Shown here: piece by piece, positions 9,174 through 18,022 of the stretch
Numbering within the stretch: position 1 is the first letter of the stretch
Layout of the letters: each line of letters opens with the position of its first letter
NCBI GenBank assembly: GCA_019163175.1
Contig: JAFLKN010000069.1
Coordinates: 1-33,280, forward strand
Source: Prolixibacteraceae bacterium
Lineage (GTDB): Bacteria > Bacteroidota > Bacteroidia > Bacteroidales > Prolixibacteraceae
Length of the DNA: 33,280 nt
Direction: 5' to 3'
Made by a program: the position numbers and the translations under genes
The notes under the pieces: model-generated
Databases searched by the model: none
The model's input: the letters and a program-made list of their open reading frames with translations, nothing else
Told to the model about the DNA's origin: nothing

Positions 9174-9605
9174 CTTATACTATTTGCTAATGAGTTAAAG
9201 TACAATCACTATATGAAAAATACAAATAAATTATACTTTTAAAATTATCAATATGAAAATAGTGCAAACTTTTGGATATGCGATATACAAAGCTAAATTT
9301 TTAGCGAAAGGAAAGAAGGATTAATAAAAATGGAATGAATAAGAGAAATAAGTATAGCACTATAGAAAATACTCAAAACAAATAAAGGACACAAAATAAA
9401 TATTAGAACAATTCTTTAGATAGGATAGAAGGAGTTGAATTAAATTTCCTGTAACATTAAAATTGGTAATGTACTAATTTTAAAATCTGAATATAATGGT
9501 TTTTACCGAAACAAATTTGATTTATAATGTATTTACAACAATATGAAATTATAATTTGTTGTTTCTTTGAAATCGTTGGAGATGAATTAGAAATTAACTA
9601 TAATT
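9174..9605. other. AT-rich intergenic region upstream of the LtaS-like gene
   Basis: No gene is supported in these 432 bases. A minus-strand TAGCTTTG at 9288-9295 matches the -7 consensus and could serve the LtaS-like gene with a leader of about 105 nt, but no -33 box is evident. An AT-only inverted repeat, TTAAAATT at 9457-9464 with AATTTTAA at 9476-9483, is weak. This stretch and 10609-10669 look like one divergent spacer now split by the IS982 element. Confidence 0.4.
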
Positions 9606-10608
9606 AACCCGTTGTGCGATTAAGCAGCCAGAGCATATTTTAATAGATTCAGGTTTTTTTGTTTAAAAAGTTAAAATATTGAAGCACTGTCACTGCTGTA
9701 ATTTTTGAAAGGAGTCGAACAGAAATGCCCATGTTTGTTTTTGCATAGTTGCGTTTGAGCATAAACTGGTCGCATAGTTGAGAGAATAAAGTTTCAATTC
9801 GTTTTCTTGACTTTTTAAAAATGTAAGCAAAAGGTTCTTTGTCTTTTTGATTACTTCTCTTTGGCGTTTCCAACCGGATATTGCACGATGAAAACAAGTC
9901 CACCTGGTGTTCTTTTGACAGATAACCTTTATCTCCAATGAGCCTACAATTGCTTAAATGTGAGTATTTAATGTCTATCAGATAATACACGTCATGAACA
10001 CTTGCTTTACTCATGTCCATCCTTGCAAACACCCCACGAACTGAAGTTACAAGGTGTAATTTGTAGCCGTCATAATAAGCTTTACTAACGGCAGAATATC
10101 CTTTATCAGGAGCTGTTTCGAAGTTTTCACGACAGATACAGCTTCGTTTCTCACGGGCTATCTGGCAAACAGGAACAGGAATAGAATCAACAATGTAGGT
10201 ATATTCTCCTTCATTGAGAAGATTGGCCAACCCTTGGTTTAATTCAGCAATCTTAGGGAAAAGACGTTTACGTCTGCGATTAAAATCGGAAGAATGATCC
10301 GATTTTAGTTTACCAAAGAAGTAATTTTCAGAGTCAATCCCAATCGATTCGCCCGTCAAGGCTAAGGCAATAATTTGACAATCAGACATCTTTGGGTTTC
10401 TTGGATACCTCTGAAAGTTGTCAATTACATTAATTTGATCGATAAAGAAGGATTTGGTAATACCAAGAAACTTATCGAAATTTGTTTTCAGGTTGTGCAT
10501 AAGTAGAATAATGAATTGGCGTTTTTTCTAATAAAATATTGAATATCAACATTATGCACAACTTTTTCAACAATATTTTATTATTTATTTTCAATCGCAC
10601 AACGGGTT
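9606..10608 (-). mobile_element. Intact IS982-family insertion sequence
   Basis: The 1003-bp element is bounded by perfect 16-bp inverted repeats, AACCCGTTGTGCGATT at 9606-9621 and its complement at 10593-10608. It carries one transposase gene on the minus strand. No convincing target duplication flanks it (left CTATAATT, right CTAAGTAAT). It sits between the two divergent arms of the glycan locus, about 60 bp before the GH-A gene start. Confidence 0.9.
9649..10500 (-). CDS. IS982-family transposase
   Basis: A 283-residue DDE transposase that moves the surrounding element. The N-terminal half has the conserved MSDCQIIALALTGE stretch. The catalytic Asp/Asp/Glu candidates are in YIVDSIPVPVC, LIGDKGYLS and RIETLFSQL. 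It starts at the ATG at 10500 (MHNLKTNFDKF) and ends 43 bp inside the left inverted repeat. Length and motifs are complete, so the copy may be active. Its strand opposes the downstream GT2 operon, so transposase transcription does not drive those genes. Confidence 0.9.
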   Translation of the reverse strand: MHNLKTNFDKFLGITKSFFIDQINVIDNFQRYPRNPKMSDCQIIALALTGESIGIDSENYFFGKLKSDHSSDFNRRRKRLFPKIAELNQGLANLLNEGEYTYIVDSIPVPVCQIAREKRSCICRENFETAPDKGYSAVSKAYYDGYKLHLVTSVRGVFARMDMSKASVHDVYYLIDIKYSHLSNCRLIGDKGYLSKEHQVDLFSSCNIRLETPKRSNQKDKEPFAYIFKKSRKRIETLFSQLCDQFMLKRNYAKTNMGISVRLLSKITAVTVLQYFNFLNKKT

Positions 10609-10641
10609 CTAAGTAATAATGATAATAACCCGGACATTTGT

Positions 10642-10649
10642 TATATTTG
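10642..10649 (+). promoter_or_regulatory. Putative -7 element of the GH-A/GT2 operon
   Basis: TATATTTG is an exact match to TAnnTTTG and lies 20 nt before the ATG at 10670, which gives a leader of under 20 nt. The matching -33 box is not clear. The position where it would lie (about 10618-10622) is only some 10 nt outside the right end of the IS982 element, so the insertion may have changed this promoter's upstream region. Confidence 0.5.
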
Positions 10650-10669
10650 TTTAATAAGGTAATATTGCG

Positions 10670-12019
10670 ATGTTAAATATAAAGAAACACCCGTTTAAAT
10701 TTATTTTCCTGGTAATTTTCATCTTGATTTTAATTGGTTTTTTCACATTGAGAAATCTTAAAGAAGATAAGGCAGTAGATGAAAATAGGACTGTTTTTAT
10801 TAAAAAGATTGATAATGGGTTTCAACTTATTCGAAATGGAAATCCTTTCTATATTCAAGGTGCCAGTGGTAATTCTCATTTTAAAGAATTATCTTTAATC
10901 GGAGGTAATACAATTAGATTATATGACACGATAAACCTAGCAAATTTTTTAAATGAAGCTGAGAGTTGTGGATTAGCAGTTATTGTCGATATTCCTATCC
11001 CAAAATACAACAAAAAAAATAATTGGTACTTAGTTGAGAATAACAACCACATTTTAAAACAAAAAGTAAAAGTGTTAGTAAAAAGATATAAGAGTCATCC
11101 AGCACTTTTAATGTGGAATTTGGGTAATGAATTGTTTTATCCATTTGTATTCAAGAAGAATAGTTTTATAAATACATTTAATGAATTAATTGACATAATA
11201 CATTACGAAGACCCAAACCATCCAGTAAGTACTGCACTTGCTGGCGTTAGCAGACAAGCAATTCCAAGCATATATATTCATTCTCCAAAATTAGATTTAT
11301 TGTCATTCAATATGTTTGGAAATATTAAAGGTATAAATTACAATTTAGCTCAAATTTCTTCATTGTTTGGTGTTACTCCTTATTTTGTTAGTGAAATGGG
11401 ATCTGATGGTGAATGGGAATCCCAATTGACCTCATGGATGGCACCAATAGAGCAGACCAGTACAAAAAAAGCTGAACAGATAAAAAAAAGGTATAAAATT
11501 ATTGCAGATAATAAAGATGGCGGATGTCTTGGTTCACTGGTCTTTTTTTGGGGGAAAAAACATGAGCTCACTTATACATGGTTTAGCCTTTTTATGGATG
11601 ATTTTAAATCCGAAATAATAAAAGAATTGGAAAATTTATGGAAAAAATCTAATACCAATTCAACACTAATAGGGTTAGATTATATGCTATTAGATGGCAA
11701 AGGTGCTGCGGATAATATTATTTTTGCTCCAAATGAATTAAAAACTGCAGAAATAAAATTTAATACATTTAAAAATTACAACATAAGGATCGAATGGGAA
11801 ATATACCCAGATGTCTGGTGTCAGGCGTGGTATGAAAACACATATAATAGACCTGTAAATCCGCAGCGAATGGGGTCTTTTATTTATTTTGAAAAAAATA
11901 AAGTAACATTTTATACCCCAAAAGAAGAGGGGCCATATCGAATTTTTGCATATATATATGATAAAAATGGATATTTTGCTACAACGAACACCCCATTTTA
12001 TGTACTGAATACTAAATGA
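10670..12019 (+). CDS. Membrane-anchored clan GH-A glycosidase/transglycosidase (GH2/GH72-like)
   Basis: The 449 residues have an N-terminal membrane anchor (about 10-27) and a periplasmic TIM barrel. The run FYIQGASGN...NTIRLYD resembles the start of GH2-C and GH72 barrels. Catalytic candidates are LMWNLGNE (N153-E154, acid/base) and YFVSEMGS (E242, nucleophile). A conserved GSLVFFWGKK stretch follows. Residues from about 330 to the end look like a beta-sandwich domain. Enzymes of this shape cut or transfer beta-linked glucans or related glycans. The stop overlaps the next start (ATGA, 4 nt), so it is likely translated together with the GT2 synthase. The exact GH family is uncertain. Codon use is very AT-rich, like the rest of the locus. 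Confidence 0.75.
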   Translation: MLNIKKHPFKFIFLVIFILILIGFFTLRNLKEDKAVDENRTVFIKKIDNGFQLIRNGNPFYIQGASGNSHFKELSLIGGNTIRLYDTINLANFLNEAESCGLAVIVDIPIPKYNKKNNWYLVENNNHILKQKVKVLVKRYKSHPALLMWNLGNELFYPFVFKKNSFINTFNELIDIIHYEDPNHPVSTALAGVSRQAIPSIYIHSPKLDLLSFNMFGNIKGINYNLAQISSLFGVTPYFVSEMGSDGEWESQLTSWMAPIEQTSTKKAEQIKKRYKIIADNKDGGCLGSLVFFWGKKHELTYTWFSLFMDDFKSEIIKELENLWKKSNTNSTLIGLDYMLLDGKGAADNIIFAPNELKTAEIKFNTFKNYNIRIEWEIYPDVWCQAWYENTYNRPVNPQRMGSFIYFEKNKVTFYTPKEEGPYRIFAYIYDKNGYFATTNTPFYVLNTK

Positions 12020-15000
12020 GCAAAGCCAACAAAATTAAAGTTCCTAGCAAACAGGAGAAAATTACATCGCGACTTATGATCCTTTTAGGATTATTTAGTT
12101 TTGCCAATTTTTTTTATTGGTTTCTCGACCCAACTTTAATTGAAGCCCAGTTTCTTTTTTGGTTATTGGTAGTTTCAATAGCATATGATACATTAAAGAT
12201 ATTTTACATATGGTATCATTATTGGGATATTTCTGTGCCCTCCAAACCTATACTTACAAAAGAATTTACTGTTGATGTTTTCACCACTTATTTCCCGGGT
12301 GAACCATATGAAATGATCAAGGAGACGCTTCTTGCCATTCAAAAAATTAAATATCCACATACCACTTATTTGTGTGATGAGGCCAATGATCAATATTTAA
12401 AAGCCTTTTGTGAAGAAAATAATATTTTACATGTAACAAGAAATAATAGGATTAATGCAAAAGCTGGAAATATTAATAACGCTCTGTTACAAGCCAAAGG
12501 CGATATATGTCTTATTCTGGATCCGGACCATTTACCGTTAGATAATTTCTTAGAAGAAGTAATTCCATATTTTGAAGATGAAGCTATTGGTTTTGTTCAA
12601 ACAGTTCAGGCTTATTACAATATCAAAGAGTCATATGTGGCAAAAGGTGCCGCCGAACAGACCTTCCATTTTTATGGCCCTGTAATGATGAGTATGAATT
12701 CTTATGGTACAGTAAACGCTATTGGTGCTAATTGTGTATTTAGAAGAACTGCATTAGACTCTATAGGTGGACATGCTGCCGGATTATCAGAGGACATGCA
12801 TACTGCAATGCAATTGCATGCTAAGGGTTGGAAATCTGTTTATGTTCCTGAAGTTTTTACAAAAGGTCTTGTGCCAGCGTCACTCACTGCTTATTATAAA
12901 CAACAATTGAAATGGTCAAGAGGAACAATTGAACTCTTGGTTGCAGTGTTCCCAAAACTTTTTAGAAAGTTTACCTGGCGACAGAAAATACATTATGGAA
13001 TTCTTCCATTTCACTATCTTTCAGGAATAAGTTACCTGATTAGCTTTTTAATTCCAATTATTTCATTATTTACTGCGACAACTCCATGGAAAGGAAATGT
13101 AGTTAATTTTGGGCTAATTTTTACTCCTATTTTGGTCTCGATTTTAGGAATTCGATTTTATGCACAGCGATGGGTAATGTATAAGAGCGAAAGAGGAATT
13201 CATTTGACTGGTGGACTATTGCAGACATGTACTTGGTGGATTTTTATTATTGGATTTGTTTATACCATAATACGCAAAAAAGTTCCGTATCTGCCAACGC
13301 CAAAGGAAGATAAAGAAAGTACAAGCTGGAAGATATTAATTCCCAATCTTTTTGTTGGCGTAATTTCCATAATTGCTGTGATTTATGGACTATCTATTGA
13401 TCTAACTCCTTTTTCGATTTTTATGTCCGGCTTTGCTTTGCTAAACGCAAGCTTCATGTTTTATACTTTAATTTTTGCTTATCAAAAGCAAAAAGCTGTT
13501 TCTTTAAATTTTAATTCAGCTGAAGGTAGTCATATTTCAATTGTAGATAAATTACAAAACTTCAGTTTTCAAGTTTGGAGAAAAACAGCATTACCTGTAA
13601 TCATATTTGTTTTATTTACTTCAATGCTTATTCAGCAAGGTATAGAATATGGCAAATGGGGAGGTGTAAAGCCAGAGGTGCAAAATAAACATGTTATTAA
13701 CTACCTAGGAATTTTTGAGCCTAAAAATGACAATGGAATAACCAATCTTAGAAATGTAAAAGAAATTTCAAAGCAAATTGATGAAAATTTCGATATTATT
13801 TCACTTTATATTGCATGGAAAAAAAACATCGAACCAAATTTTCCTCAATCATTGTTAGATTCTATTTATATACAAAAATCTATCCCAATGATTACTTGGG
13901 AGCCATGGTTAAATACGTTTGAAAGTGAACTTAAAAGTAATAAACATGTATTCGAACTTATAGCTGAAGGTTATTTTGACAACTACCTCGCAAGTTTTGC
14001 TGAAAAACTAAAAAATCTTCAACGGCCAGTTTTCCTGAGGTTCGCTCATGAATTTGACAATCCATTTTATCCTTGGTATGTCTCTGGCGAAGATGGGGAG
14101 GTAAAATTTAAAAAAGCTTGGACTCATACCTATGAAATATTCAAGGATATTGAGGCCAATAATGTTATCTGGATATGGAACCCATGGAAGCCAGAAAATG
14201 TGGCATCATTCTATCCTGGGAAAGAATACGTTGATTGGATTGGAGTTAACGTATTAAATTATGGGTCACTAAATCAAGATGGTAAAGGGCATGCTTTTAA
14301 AGATTTATACGAACCTTTTCACAATGAACTTAGCAATCTTCCGTCTACGCCAGTTATCATTTCGGAGTTTGGAACACTAAAAGAGAATCAAAAGCAAGAA
14401 GAATGGCTCGTTAATGCGTTTACATCGATTGAAAATGAATATAGGGAAATAAAATCGGTTATTTATTTTAATAGCAAAGTAGATAATAATTGGCCGAAAG
14501 GATTACAAATGAAAGAAAGTCTTGATTGGACAATTTCAAAAAAACAGGTAGTTAAGAATTCATTTAGAAGTAAAGAAGTGCCGGATTACGTGTTTTCTCC
14601 TTTGCCCGATTTTAAATCCAGCTCAAAGGGAATGTTGAATAAAGGCAATGAAAAGCTAAAGAATATTTATGGAATAAATCTTAAAAAGGGAAATGATTGG
14701 AGAAAGGATTATCATGTATTAAGTCGCAAAAATTTATTAATAGATTTTGCTAAGATAAAACGCCTTGGAATCAACACTATCAAATTTGAAGGTAACTCTG
14801 TTTATGATTATAATGTCTTGAATATAGCAAAAGAACTTAATCTTAATGTTTCATTCGGTTTCTGGATTCCTGCCGACATAGACTTTGTAAACGACACCAT
14901 GAAAACTGAATTGCTAAAACAAACTATTCTTGAAGAAATTGCTGAATATAAGGAGTACGTCAACATTTCTTCATGGAATATTCAAAATGATGTGCAGTAT

Positions 15001-15804
15001 AATCAAAAAGACTTTTACCTCAAACCCAGAATACTTTATCAAAATCGAGCCTATGTAATATGGCTAAACGACCTTGTTCAGGAAATAAAGAAAATAGATT
15101 CAATAAGACCATTAATCGTTGATATGGAGGTTAATCGCCAATCAATCTATCACTCAAAAGTGCTTATGCAACACGTAAAGGGGATAGATGCACTTGGTTT
15201 AGTTGTTAAAAATGATAAACACCTTGATCCTCTCCATAATTATTTTAAGAATTCCAAAACAGAATTCCTTTACAGTGAAATAAGAGTTCCTATTCTAACG
15301 CAATCAGAAATATTTAGTACTAAAACATCCTTTTTTATAACTGCATGGCAGGATCAGCATGAAAGTAACAAACTAACTTTTGATGGGATAATAGATAGAA
15401 AAGGCAGATATAAAACAGATTATTTTGAATTGCTTAATGCTATGCAAAACTCTAATGTTAAAATTGAATCGCCTAAAGTCAGAATTCTGAAGCCGGCAAC
15501 CCTTATTGTTGAAGGTAAGGTTTTGGGCTATTATGCAATGTACCATGATTCAATTGCAGGTTGGAAGCATGGTGCCGAAAAAAAGGATTTAAGTTTTGAA
15601 TGGTCGATGGTAAAATGTGATATTCATGGCAATTACCTTGCGATAAAGGATATTGGTATTGGTGATACGATATCAATAACGATACCGGAAGAAAATGAGC
15701 TTTATAAATTGTTGCTTACCACATTCAAAGGAAAAGTTATAAGTAATACAACGATTACTGAATTGAATACGCCTTTTCTTCAGAAAAAGGATATAAATGA
15801 ATAA
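12016..15804 (+). CDS. Processive GT2 synthase fused to periplasmic GH26-like and GH-A-like domains
   Basis: The 1262 residues form three parts. First, a cellulose-synthase-like GT2 (1-540): two N-terminal membrane segments, VDVFTTYFPGEP, YLCDEAND (D121), DPDH (169-172), FVQTVQAYYN, LSED (257-260, in place of TED), QQLKWSRG (296-303), then several membrane segments to about 540. Second, a GH26-like domain (about 555-850) with RFAHEFDNPFYPW (E679) and IISEFGT (E784), both catalytic Glu present. Third, a GH-A-like barrel (about 870-1140) related to the preceding gene product; its acid/base motif reads WNIQND (D992 for Glu) while FLYSEIR (E1088) is kept. A beta-rich tail ends the protein. No PilZ domain is seen. 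It probably makes and exports a beta-glycan, then processes it at the periplasmic face; the sugar is unknown. Confidence 0.82.
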   Translation: MSKANKIKVPSKQEKITSRLMILLGLFSFANFFYWFLDPTLIEAQFLFWLLVVSIAYDTLKIFYIWYHYWDISVPSKPILTKEFTVDVFTTYFPGEPYEMIKETLLAIQKIKYPHTTYLCDEANDQYLKAFCEENNILHVTRNNRINAKAGNINNALLQAKGDICLILDPDHLPLDNFLEEVIPYFEDEAIGFVQTVQAYYNIKESYVAKGAAEQTFHFYGPVMMSMNSYGTVNAIGANCVFRRTALDSIGGHAAGLSEDMHTAMQLHAKGWKSVYVPEVFTKGLVPASLTAYYKQQLKWSRGTIELLVAVFPKLFRKFTWRQKIHYGILPFHYLSGISYLISFLIPIISLFTATTPWKGNVVNFGLIFTPILVSILGIRFYAQRWVMYKSERGIHLTGGLLQTCTWWIFIIGFVYTIIRKKVPYLPTPKEDKESTSWKILIPNLFVGVISIIAVIYGLSIDLTPFSIFMSGFALLNASFMFYTLIFAYQKQKAVSLNFNSAEGSHISIVDKLQNFSFQVWRKTALPVIIFVLFTSMLIQQGIEYGKWGGVKPEVQNKHVINYLGIFEPKNDNGITNLRNVKEISKQIDENFDIISLYIAWKKNIEPNFPQSLLDSIYIQKSIPMITWEPWLNTFESELKSNKHVFELIAEGYFDNYLASFAEKLKNLQRPVFLRFAHEFDNPFYPWYVSGEDGEVKFKKAWTHTYEIFKDIEANNVIWIWNPWKPENVASFYPGKEYVDWIGVNVLNYGSLNQDGKGHAFKDLYEPFHNELSNLPSTPVIISEFGTLKENQKQEEWLVNAFTSIENEYREIKSVIYFNSKVDNNWPKGLQMKESLDWTISKKQVVKNSFRSKEVPDYVFSPLPDFKSSSKGMLNKGNEKLKNIYGINLKKGNDWRKDYHVLSRKNLLIDFAKIKRLGINTIKFEGNSVYDYNVLNIAKELNLNVSFGFWIPADIDFVNDTMKTELLKQTILEEIAEYKEYVNISSWNIQNDVQYNQKDFYLKPRILYQNRAYVIWLNDLVQEIKKIDSIRPLIVDMEVNRQSIYHSKVLMQHVKGIDALGLVVKNDKHLDPLHNYFKNSKTEFLYSEIRVPILTQSEIFSTKTSFFITAWQDQHESNKLTFDGIIDRKGRYKTDYFELLNAMQNSNVKIESPKVRILKPATLIVEGKVLGYYAMYHDSIAGWKHGAEKKDLSFEWSMVKCDIHGNYLAIKDIGIGDTISITIPEENELYKLLLTTFKGKVISNTTITELNTPFLQKKDINE

Positions 15805-15833
15805 TTTCAGTTTTACTTTGCGAACCGAACAGG

Positions 15834-15856
15834 TTGATCAATTTGATTTTAATCAA
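15834..15856. promoter_or_regulatory. Two adjacent palindromes before the SMR transporter
   Basis: TTGATCAA (15834-15841) is followed at once by TTGATTTTAATCAA (15843-15856), 11 nt before the ATG. Together they could be an operator. No guanidine riboswitch is recognisable in the 63-bp gap. The sequences are short and AT-rich. Confidence 0.3.
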
Positions 15857-15867
15857 TCAATTAAACT

Positions 15868-16188
15868 ATGGCTTGGATTTATTTGCTGATTGCGGGAATT
15901 CTTGAGATTGTTTGGGCTGTAGGGATGAAATATTCAGAAGGTTGGACGAAGCTTTACCCTAGTATTTTTACTATTGTTTCCATGATTATTGGGTTTTATT
16001 TCCTTTCGTTAGCCGTAAAATCTTTGCCTTTGGGAACAGCTTATGCCGTTTGGACCGGAATAGGTACTGTTGGAACTGTTATTTATGGGATTATTTTCTT
16101 TAAAGAACCAATGGATGCAATCAAGATTGTTTGCATTTTGCTAATTGTTACCGGAATTGTTGGCTTGAAGCTGTTTCACAAAGCCTAA
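15868..16188 (+). CDS. sugE: SMR-family transporter, Gdx/SugE type (guanidinium exporter)
   Basis: The 106-residue protein has four membrane helices, the standard small-multidrug-resistance length. The proton/substrate Glu is E13 in AGILEIVWAVG. The signature AVWTGIGTVGT places it in the Gdx (formerly SugE) branch, which exports guanidinium by proton antiport, rather than in the EmrE/Qac branch. It sits 63 bp after the GT2 fusion and could be read through from that operon, but nothing links the functions. The downstream gene is convergent, 31 bp away. Confidence 0.9.
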   Translation: MAWIYLLIAGILEIVWAVGMKYSEGWTKLYPSIFTIVSMIIGFYFLSLAVKSLPLGTAYAVWTGIGTVGTVIYGIIFFKEPMDAIKIVCILLIVTGIVGLKLFHKA

Positions 16189-16219
16189 GTATTACTAATT
16201 TTCATTTACTATTTGCAAT

Positions 16220-18022
16220 TCAATCCTTAGGGATAATTCCCATTTTCTTCATCAGGAAAGTCGCATTCATCGTGCGCGTCACGCCATCGGTTAGTTTATA
16301 GTCAAAGATTAGCTCATCATTATTCAGCTTGACCTCAAAGCATTGGTTTTTTATTGATGATGGATATTGCTTTGCAAGGTCGGTTAGCCCCAAGTCGTGT
16401 GTAGCAATTATCCCGTGGGTATGCAACGAAACTAATTGATGAATAAGTTCCTTTGACCCGTTCAATTTGTCGATAGAATTTGTTCCTTTCAGCATTTCGT
16501 CGACAATAACAAATAGGTTTTTCCCTTGCCTGATGAGATTAAGCATGGTTTGCAGACGCAATAATTCGGCATAGAAATAAGATTCATCATTCATCAGATT
16601 GTCTGATGTCCGCATGTTGGTAAAAATTCGAATTGGGCTAAATTCCAGACTTTGCGCACAAACTTTAGAGCCGATTGAAGCAAGTATCAGATTAATTCCG
16701 ATAGTACGCAGAAAGGTGCTTTTGCCTGCCATATTGGCTCCAGTGATAACGACGATTTGTTCCTGATTTATAATTTGGAAAGAATTTTTCACACAACGGG
16801 CTTCTCCAATTAACGGGTGTCCCAAGTTGATGGCATTTAGTTGAAATTCCGAATCCTTAATTGTTGGTGTTGCCCATTCCGGATTGTTGTAATTGCAGTT
16901 GGCAATACTGCTCAAGGCATCAATTTCGGCAATAACCTCGAACCACTGTGGTAATTCGTTTGAATACGTTTGCTGCCAATTATTGAGTTTAGATAGGCAT
17001 CTGACATCCCAAAGAAAAACCGAATTGAGTACAAAACCAACCAAAATATTTTGACGATAATCAAATTCATTCAGTATTTTCTGAAGTTCAGAAGTAATTA
17101 TACTGGCTGACTTTTTATTGCTGTTAAGTTTCTGCTTTAATTCAACTAAATATACACTCGAAAATTGCTTTGTTTCTATTTGCAAAAGCATCTCCGAAAA
17201 CCGGTTTAGTAGCTTGGACTGGCTTTCGAATTGTGCATGAAATTTTGAAATGGTTTTACTGTAAGCAATAAAAATGAACCACTGGGAAAATATGGGGATA
17301 AGATAATACGCCTTGTCAATAATTCCGAAGATGTTTAACCCAATAAGTACAAGTGTTAATGCCGGAAGTATCCTAAGCAAATATTTGATGGTTTTTGCAG
17401 ATTTGAGATTAATATTCTGGCCAATAGATTGGTCGATTTGATTCTGTTTTTTTTGATCTTCAGTTTCTTTCCCTTTGGCCATGAAATGTTGTCGCCAGTC
17501 CAACTCGTTGGCAAGTTCCTGAATGGCAGACTGTCTTTTTCGTATTTCTTCGGCGGAGCGCTGGCTGTTATTTAGTAATTCCGACAATTGAACTTTCCCT
17601 TTACTGGTAACAGTCCTGTTCAGAAATTGAAAGAAAGATCCGGTTCCGTATAAATCCAAATCGTAGCTATAATCATGGTGTGGATCAATAAATTCATAGC
17701 CTGATTCAAAAGGTGTTAGATTTCTGTTTAATGCAGCGATTTCATTCTGATTAATCTCGACCAGTCGTTGATGAAAAAGTAGTTGCTTTTCGGTAATTAT
17801 AAATCTTTTAATCAGAAGGAAAAAGGCAATCAGTAATAATAATGCTAATCCAAATGCCAGAAAACTGTTTATTGGATTCAGGTAATAATAGGCAGGTACA
17901 ATCGCAATAAAGCTGAAAAATCGGGCAAAAGAAATAAGCTTTAATCGCTTTTTGCTGGAATTGCAAATGGATTGATAGTAATTGGCAAGTGTCTGGTATT
18001 TCAGTAGTATTTCTGAATTCAT
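16220..18022 (-). CDS. Membrane-anchored MutS-family ATPase
   Basis: The 600 residues end in a clear MutS-type ATPase: GANMAGKST (Walker A, 428-436), NDESYFYAEL, VIVDEMLKGTNS (Walker B, 505-516) and ATHDLG (540-545). The mismatch-binding N-terminal domains of MutS are absent. Two hydrophobic helix pairs (about 33-72 and 216-254) indicate a membrane anchor. MutS-related membrane proteins of this type are common in Bacteroidota, but I know of no settled function. The start overlaps the stop of the PAP2 gene by one base (TAATG), so the two are probably co-translated. Mismatch repair proper is unlikely. Confidence 0.85.
   Translation of the reverse strand: MNSEILLKYQTLANYYQSICNSSKKRLKLISFARFFSFIAIVPAYYYLNPINSFLAFGLALLLLIAFFLLIKRFIITEKQLLFHQRLVEINQNEIAALNRNLTPFESGYEFIDPHHDYSYDLDLYGTGSFFQFLNRTVTSKGKVQLSELLNNSQRSAEEIRKRQSAIQELANELDWRQHFMAKGKETEDQKKQNQIDQSIGQNINLKSAKTIKYLLRILPALTLVLIGLNIFGIIDKAYYLIPIFSQWFIFIAYSKTISKFHAQFESQSKLLNRFSEMLLQIETKQFSSVYLVELKQKLNSNKKSASIITSELQKILNEFDYRQNILVGFVLNSVFLWDVRCLSKLNNWQQTYSNELPQWFEVIAEIDALSSIANCNYNNPEWATPTIKDSEFQLNAINLGHPLIGEARCVKNSFQIINQEQIVVITGANMAGKSTFLRTIGINLILASIGSKVCAQSLEFSPIRIFTNMRTSDNLMNDESYFYAELLRLQTMLNLIRQGKNLFVIVDEMLKGTNSIDKLNGSKELIHQLVSLHTHGIIATHDLGLTDLAKQYPSSIKNQCFEVKLNNDELIFDYKLTDGVTRTMNATFLMKKMGIIPKD

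Noticed and set aside
9649-10500. IS982 transposase as a driver of the downstream GT2 operon
   Set aside because: It is on the opposite strand, and the operon has its own -7 element outside the IS end.
15805-15867. Possible guanidine riboswitch before the Gdx transporter
   Set aside because: The gap is only 63 nt and lacks the conserved ACGR-type hairpins or the longer ykkC fold; only simple palindromes are present.
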